This document shows, one piece after another, positions 31,311-34,057 of a stretch of DNA of 34,057 bases. A program made the translations under genes and the position numbers. How positions within the stretch are numbered: the stretch's first letter is position 1; every line of letters begins with the position of its first letter. Source of the DNA: an archaeon (lineage in GTDB: Archaea; Nanobdellota; Nanobdellia; SCGC-AAA011-G17; PNOQ01). Where the stretch lies: the NCBI GenBank assembly GCA_018671245.1, contig JABHIB010000009.1, positions 1 to 34,057 of the forward strand. Reading direction: 5' to 3'. The notes under the pieces are model-generated. The model searched no databases. It saw nothing but the letters and a program-made list of their open reading frames with translations, and had not been told where the DNA came from.

Positions 31311-32603
31311 TTAAAATCCTGCAAAATTGAATAGTATTTTTGGTAGTGTTGATGTGGAAATAATGTTAAGTTTTGCTACTCTTCTCGGTTCTATCTCTCC
31401 AGGAGATAATTGAATATGGTTAGTTTCGTGATAACTTATTGAGGTTATTCCATCTCTTTTTTCTGAGGAAACAGTTAGTTCCTGTTCTTTCTCAAACTTT
31501 TTACTTAATAGGAATGATTGTGATTTTGATGGAAGAATCCCGAGAATTACTGCATTTATATTATTAAATAGATTTATTTCTTTTATATTTAATCCGTATT
31601 CTACTTCTAATTTCTTCTTCTCTATTATATCTTTAACTTCTTTTTGATCAGTTATATCTTTTGTTGCTTCGATTATTTTATCTTGAAGATTTAAGTAATC
31701 TTCTTGGCTATTCTGAGTTCCATTAGTCGCACAATCTTTTTCACAATTTTCTGAACCCTCACAATATCCATCACCACATATATTAACTAATCTGCAACAA
31801 TCATAATATCCCTTTGGACAGTCTTGTGCACCACCTTCAATTAGTTCATATTGTTGTATATTCCCCAATCCATTTCCCATACAACTCCAGGTTGATCTAA
31901 AACATGCTCCGGCCATATCTGAACAAGTAGGATAACATTTTGAATTTCCACTCCCATCATAATCATCCCAATCAAAACATAATTCATTTGTATTACAATC
32001 GGCTTGTTTACCTAAACAATCTTCAACACAACCTCCACAAGTCTCTTTATCATCACAAATTCCATCATTATTACAATTTGTACATGTCGAAGTATCAATG
32101 ATACAGTTATCAGTACAAGTCAAGTTCCCATCAAGAAATCCTTGTGAAGAGCAAGTTTCTTCTCCAAAATTTGAGCCATCACATTCTTCTGAGTCCTGAT
32201 TTATTGAACCATCACCACAAACAGGATCTTCACCTCCTCCACCTCCTCCACCATTAGGTGAGGTACATTCACCACCACCTTGACATTCTTGTCCAGAAGG
32301 ACAACCGCATGATTGACAATCTTGGGAGAAAGTACATACATCTATATCATTTATTGGATCGTATTCAGTCTCACATAACCAAGGTTTCCCATACTCTTCA
32401 CTAGAAGAACAGTGGCCAGGACTGGTCCCATCTACACATGGACAATCTCCTTCAAAACCTGGCCCACCTCCAGCTAATCCAGTAATTAAATTATCGAAGA
32501 ATCCTATAAAATCATCCCAAATATCATCAATTGAATATGCGTGGGCTGGTGTTGATAGTGCCAATACGAATATTATTGATAAAACAATTACCCCTTTTTT
32601 CAT
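31311..32603 (-). CDS. Large secreted cysteine-rich protein
   Basis: The 430-residue product has a signal peptide (MKKGVIVLSIIFVLALSTPA, cleavage near AHA). A Cys-rich region with more than 30 cysteines (about 53-290) follows. Within it VCGDGSINQDSEECDG, then CSSQGF and CTDNCIIDTSTC, match Myxococcus-type Cys-rich repeats (DUF4215-like). NICGDGYCEGSENCEKDC is a second, shorter CGDG module, and a poly-Gly stretch separates segments. The last 140 residues lack cysteine and are beta-rich, perhaps a surface-association domain. No C-terminal anchor is seen. It probably acts outside the cell; the role is unknown. It is translationally coupled to cca, an unusual partner. Confidence 0.85.
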   Translation of the reverse strand: MKKGVIVLSIIFVLALSTPAHAYSIDDIWDDFIGFFDNLITGLAGGGPGFEGDCPCVDGTSPGHCSSSEEYGKPWLCETEYDPINDIDVCTFSQDCQSCGCPSGQECQGGGECTSPNGGGGGGGEDPVCGDGSINQDSEECDGSNFGEETCSSQGFLDGNLTCTDNCIIDTSTCTNCNNDGICDDKETCGGCVEDCLGKQADCNTNELCFDWDDYDGSGNSKCYPTCSDMAGACFRSTWSCMGNGLGNIQQYELIEGGAQDCPKGYYDCCRLVNICGDGYCEGSENCEKDCATNGTQNSQEDYLNLQDKIIEATKDITDQKEVKDIIEKKKLEVEYGLNIKEINLFNNINAVILGILPSKSQSFLLSKKFEKEQELTVSSEKRDGITSISYHETNHIQLSPGEIEPRRVAKLNIISTSTLPKILFNFAGF

Positions 32604-32680
32604 GGGTTTAATTTAAATTCGATAATTTATAAAGGTTATTGTAATATTTAGTCGTTAATTGTTGTTCTAAACTGTATAAA

Positions 32681-32729
32681 TATTTATATATTGTGTTTTT
32701 GATTAGTTGAAGTACACAATATCTTGTGT
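32681..32729 (+). promoter_or_regulatory. Tandem NrdR boxes in the nrdR promoter
   Basis: ACACAATATCTTGTGT (32714-32729) matches the bacterial NrdR-box consensus (acaCwAtATaTwGtgt) at 15 of 16 positions. A weaker copy, TATTTATATATTGTGT (32681-32696), matches 12 of 16 and overlaps a TATA-like TTTATATA. The copies start 33 nt apart, about three helical turns, as in bacterial pairs. A 15-nt direct repeat TTGTGTTTTTGATTA (32691 and 32724) covers their right halves. Confidence 0.75.
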
Positions 32730-32740
32730 TTTTGATTAAA

Positions 32741-33208
32741 ATGAAATGTCAATTTTGTTCATCTGGAAAGTCGAAGGTTATAGATAAAAGGAATAATTCT
32801 AAATTAAGTTCTATACGTAGACGGAGAGAGTGTTTAAAGTGTGGGAAAAGATATACAACCTATGAACGAATTTCCCAAGTGAATCTTAAGATAATAAAAA
32901 GAAATGGTAAAAGGGAACCATTTGATAGAACTAAACTCCTTTTAGGACTATCTCTAGCATGCAAAAAAAGGCCGATTAGTGAAGAAGATTTAGATATGCT
33001 GATTTCAGATATTGAAGCAGAATTAAGAAGTAATGATACTCCAGAAATTAATAGTAGCATATTAGGAGAGATGGCACTAAATAAGTTGAAAAAACTTGAT
33101 AGTGTGGCATTTCTCAGATTTGCTTCATTACATCACGAATTTGAAGATGTTGAATCATTTAAAAAAGAGATTGGAAGGATGAAAAATGAAAATAGAACGA
33201 TTAGATAA
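32741..33208 (+). CDS. nrdR: Transcriptional repressor NrdR
   Basis: The 155-residue product has the NrdR zinc ribbon, MKCQFCSSGKSKVIDKR then ECLKCGKRYTTYERI, with Cys3, Cys6, Cys31 and Cys34. The ATP-cone (about 45-135, IIKRNGKREPFDRTKLLLGL and onward) senses ATP/dATP. NrdR represses ribonucleotide reductase genes when dATP is high. It is mainly bacterial and patchy in archaea. The ATG at 32741 gives the canonical MKCxFC start. Its own promoter carries two NrdR boxes, and dut overlaps its 3' end. No ribonucleotide reductase gene is in the window. Confidence 0.95.
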   Translation: MKCQFCSSGKSKVIDKRNNSKLSSIRRRRECLKCGKRYTTYERISQVNLKIIKRNGKREPFDRTKLLLGLSLACKKRPISEEDLDMLISDIEAELRSNDTPEINSSILGEMALNKLKKLDSVAFLRFASLHHEFEDVESFKKEIGRMKNENRTIR

Positions 33209-33605
33209 AGAAATTATGTTGCCAACATATGCCCATGAAAATGATGCAGGATTTGATTTGAGATCTGCAGAGAATTCTGTTTTGAAACCTGGGGAAAGAA
33301 GAACTATAAAAACTGGAATAAAATTAGCAGTCCCAGAAGACATGGTAGGTTTGATTTGGGACCGTAGCGGTCATGCACATAATAATGGACTACATGTCTT
33401 AGCAGGAGTAATTGACTCAGGGTATCGTGGCGAAGTAGGAGTTGTTCTTAAGAATCTTGGAGATTCTGAGTTCATTGTTGAGAAAAATATGAGAATAGCT
33501 CAGATGTTAGTTCAACCAATTCATAGAGTTAAAATAGAAGAGTGTGAAAATCTTGGTGAAACTGTAAGAAATAGTAGTGGTTTTGGTAGTACTGGAAATA
33601 AATAA
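33186..33605 (+). CDS. dut: dUTP diphosphatase
   Basis: This 139-residue trimeric dUTPase hydrolyses dUTP to dUMP and pyrophosphate, keeping uracil out of DNA and supplying dTMP precursor. All five motifs are present: AGFDLRS (20-26), WDRSGHA (about 58-64), GVIDSGYRGEVGVVL (about 74-88), RIAQMLVQP (about 104-112) and RNSSGFGSTG (about 128-137). The ATG at 33186 lies inside nrdR (23-nt overlap) behind an AGGATG ribosome site, so the two are translationally coupled. Expression would follow NrdR control. Confidence 0.96.
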   Translation: MKIERLDKEIMLPTYAHENDAGFDLRSAENSVLKPGERRTIKTGIKLAVPEDMVGLIWDRSGHAHNNGLHVLAGVIDSGYRGEVGVVLKNLGDSEFIVEKNMRIAQMLVQPIHRVKIEECENLGETVRNSSGFGSTGNK

Positions 33606-33623
33606 AAAATAAAAAGAAGCGAA

Positions 33624-34057
33624 TTATTCTTCTTCGCTTTCTTCTTCTGAATCTTCTTTTTCTTCTGAATCGTCAAATGAAGTTTCTTCACTAGTCTTTT
33701 CTTCTGAAGTTTCTGTAGATTCTTCTGAAGTTTCTTCTTCTGAATCTTCTGTAGATTCTTCTGAAGTTTCTTCACTAGTTTCTTCTTCTGAATCTTCTGT
33801 AGATTCTTCTGAAATTTCTTCACTAGTTTCTTCTTCTGAATCTTCTGTAGATTCTTCTGAAGTTTCTTCACTAGTTTCTTCTTCTGAATCTTCTGTAGAT
33901 TCTTCTGAAGTTTCTTCACTAGTTTCTTCACTAGTTTCTTCTTCTGAATCTTCTGTAGATTCTTCTGAAGTTTCTTCACTAGTTTCTTCTTCTGAATCTT
34001 CTGTAGATTCTTCTGAAGTTTCTTCACTAGTTTCTTCTTCTGAATCTTCTACTAACT
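33624..34057 (-). CDS. Acidic Ser/Thr/Glu-repeat tail of a protein (5' part outside window)
   Basis: The minus-strand frame is open from the window edge to TAA at 33624 and encodes about 144 residues made almost only of E, S, T and D. Typical units are EESTEDSEEETSEETS, and the end is KEDSEEESEEE. Only LV near the window edge, and K and F near the end, break the pattern. It is probably a disordered tail of a larger protein; nothing identifies the N-terminal domain. The tail could be extracellular and glycosylated or an intracellular acidic region; the sequence does not decide. It converges with dut across 18 nt. Confidence 0.75.
   Translation of the reverse strand, partial: LVEDSEEETSEETSEESTEDSEEETSEETSEESTEDSEEETSEETSEETSEESTEDSEEETSEETSEESTEDSEEETSEEISEESTEDSEEETSEETSEESTEDSEEETSEESTETSEEKTSEETSFDDSEEKEDSEEESEEE
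33717..34057. repeat. 48-bp tandem repeat array in the acidic tail
   Basis: The marker GTAGAT recurs with spacings of 36, 48, 48, 48, 60 and 48 nt. The 48-bp unit codes for 16 residues, and variants differ by steps of 12 bp (one TSEE block). Units are nearly identical at the DNA level, so the array is young and likely variable in length between strains. Confidence 0.85.

Noticed and set aside
33521-34027. Minus-strand open frame of 168 codons rich in Lys, Gln and Leu across the repeat array
   Set aside because: It is another frame of the 48-bp repeats. The E/S/T/D frame is open to the window edge, ends with a sensible acidic tail and TAA at 33624, whereas this frame runs into dut.
33717-34057. 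CRISPR array at the right end
   Set aside because: The repeated units are contiguous, codon-phased and low-complexity, with no unique spacers.

Overview
The window comes from an AT-rich archaeal genome, most likely a DPANN lineage close to Woesearchaeota or Pacearchaeota. This placement is inferred from gene content. Archaeal genes include a proteasome beta subunit with a short propeptide, the KH/beta-CASP nuclease aCPSF1, archaeal-type PheRS and TrpRS, a class I CCA-adding enzyme, a presenilin-type protease, a Dph2 domain and TrmB. Promoters are archaeal: many lead genes have a TATA-like box about 25-30 nt before the ATG and no Shine-Dalgarno sequence (leaderless), while downstream genes often carry GAGGT-type sites. 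Several small proteins (DUF5652, DUF5679 and CxxC zinc-ribbon types) resemble families I associate with DPANN archaea and CPR bacteria.

Layout. 1-1077 is the 3' part of a compact Rhs protein whose variable end looks like an NlpC/P60 peptidase. 1080-5983 holds glmS, tRNA-Ser(GGA), a cold-shock protein, small unknowns, a DEAD-box helicase and a secreted Cys-rich protein. 6152-6890 is a second, broken Rhs copy: signal peptide and head, then a frameshifted transglutaminase-like toxin tip. It shares 65 identical bp with the first copy. 6901-13216 has a second helicase, a phosphoesterase, small membrane and zinc-ribbon proteins, an endonuclease IV relative, Hsp20 and an exported L,D-transpeptidase. 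13217-17277 is accessory: a GC-rich hairpin, tiny ORFs, a ribbon-helix-helix operon with a palindromic operator, a membrane protein with a colicin E5-like RNase domain, a large fibronectin-like surface protein and a Dph2 cut to its first domain. 17314-25540 carries pheT-pheS, a TrmB regulator with small partners, trpS with tRNA-Trp, and a patatin / zinc-ribbon / AlkD operon. 25625-32603 has the presenilin-like protease, a signal peptidase-like protein, aCPSF1, psmB, cca and a secreted Cys-rich protein. 32741-33605 is nrdR-dut behind tandem NrdR boxes. The window ends in the acidic repeat tail of an incomplete protein.

Two themes stand out. First, the window encodes several exported or surface proteins that look like antagonism factors: NlpC/P60 and transglutaminase-like Rhs tips, an E5-like RNase and an L,D-transpeptidase. 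Two of these would act on peptidoglycan, which archaea do not make, so bacteria are plausible targets. No adjacent immunity genes are evident. Second, an archaeal NrdR appears to control itself and dUTPase through an operator resembling the bacterial NrdR box. All family assignments were made by eye from motifs and were not checked against databases.
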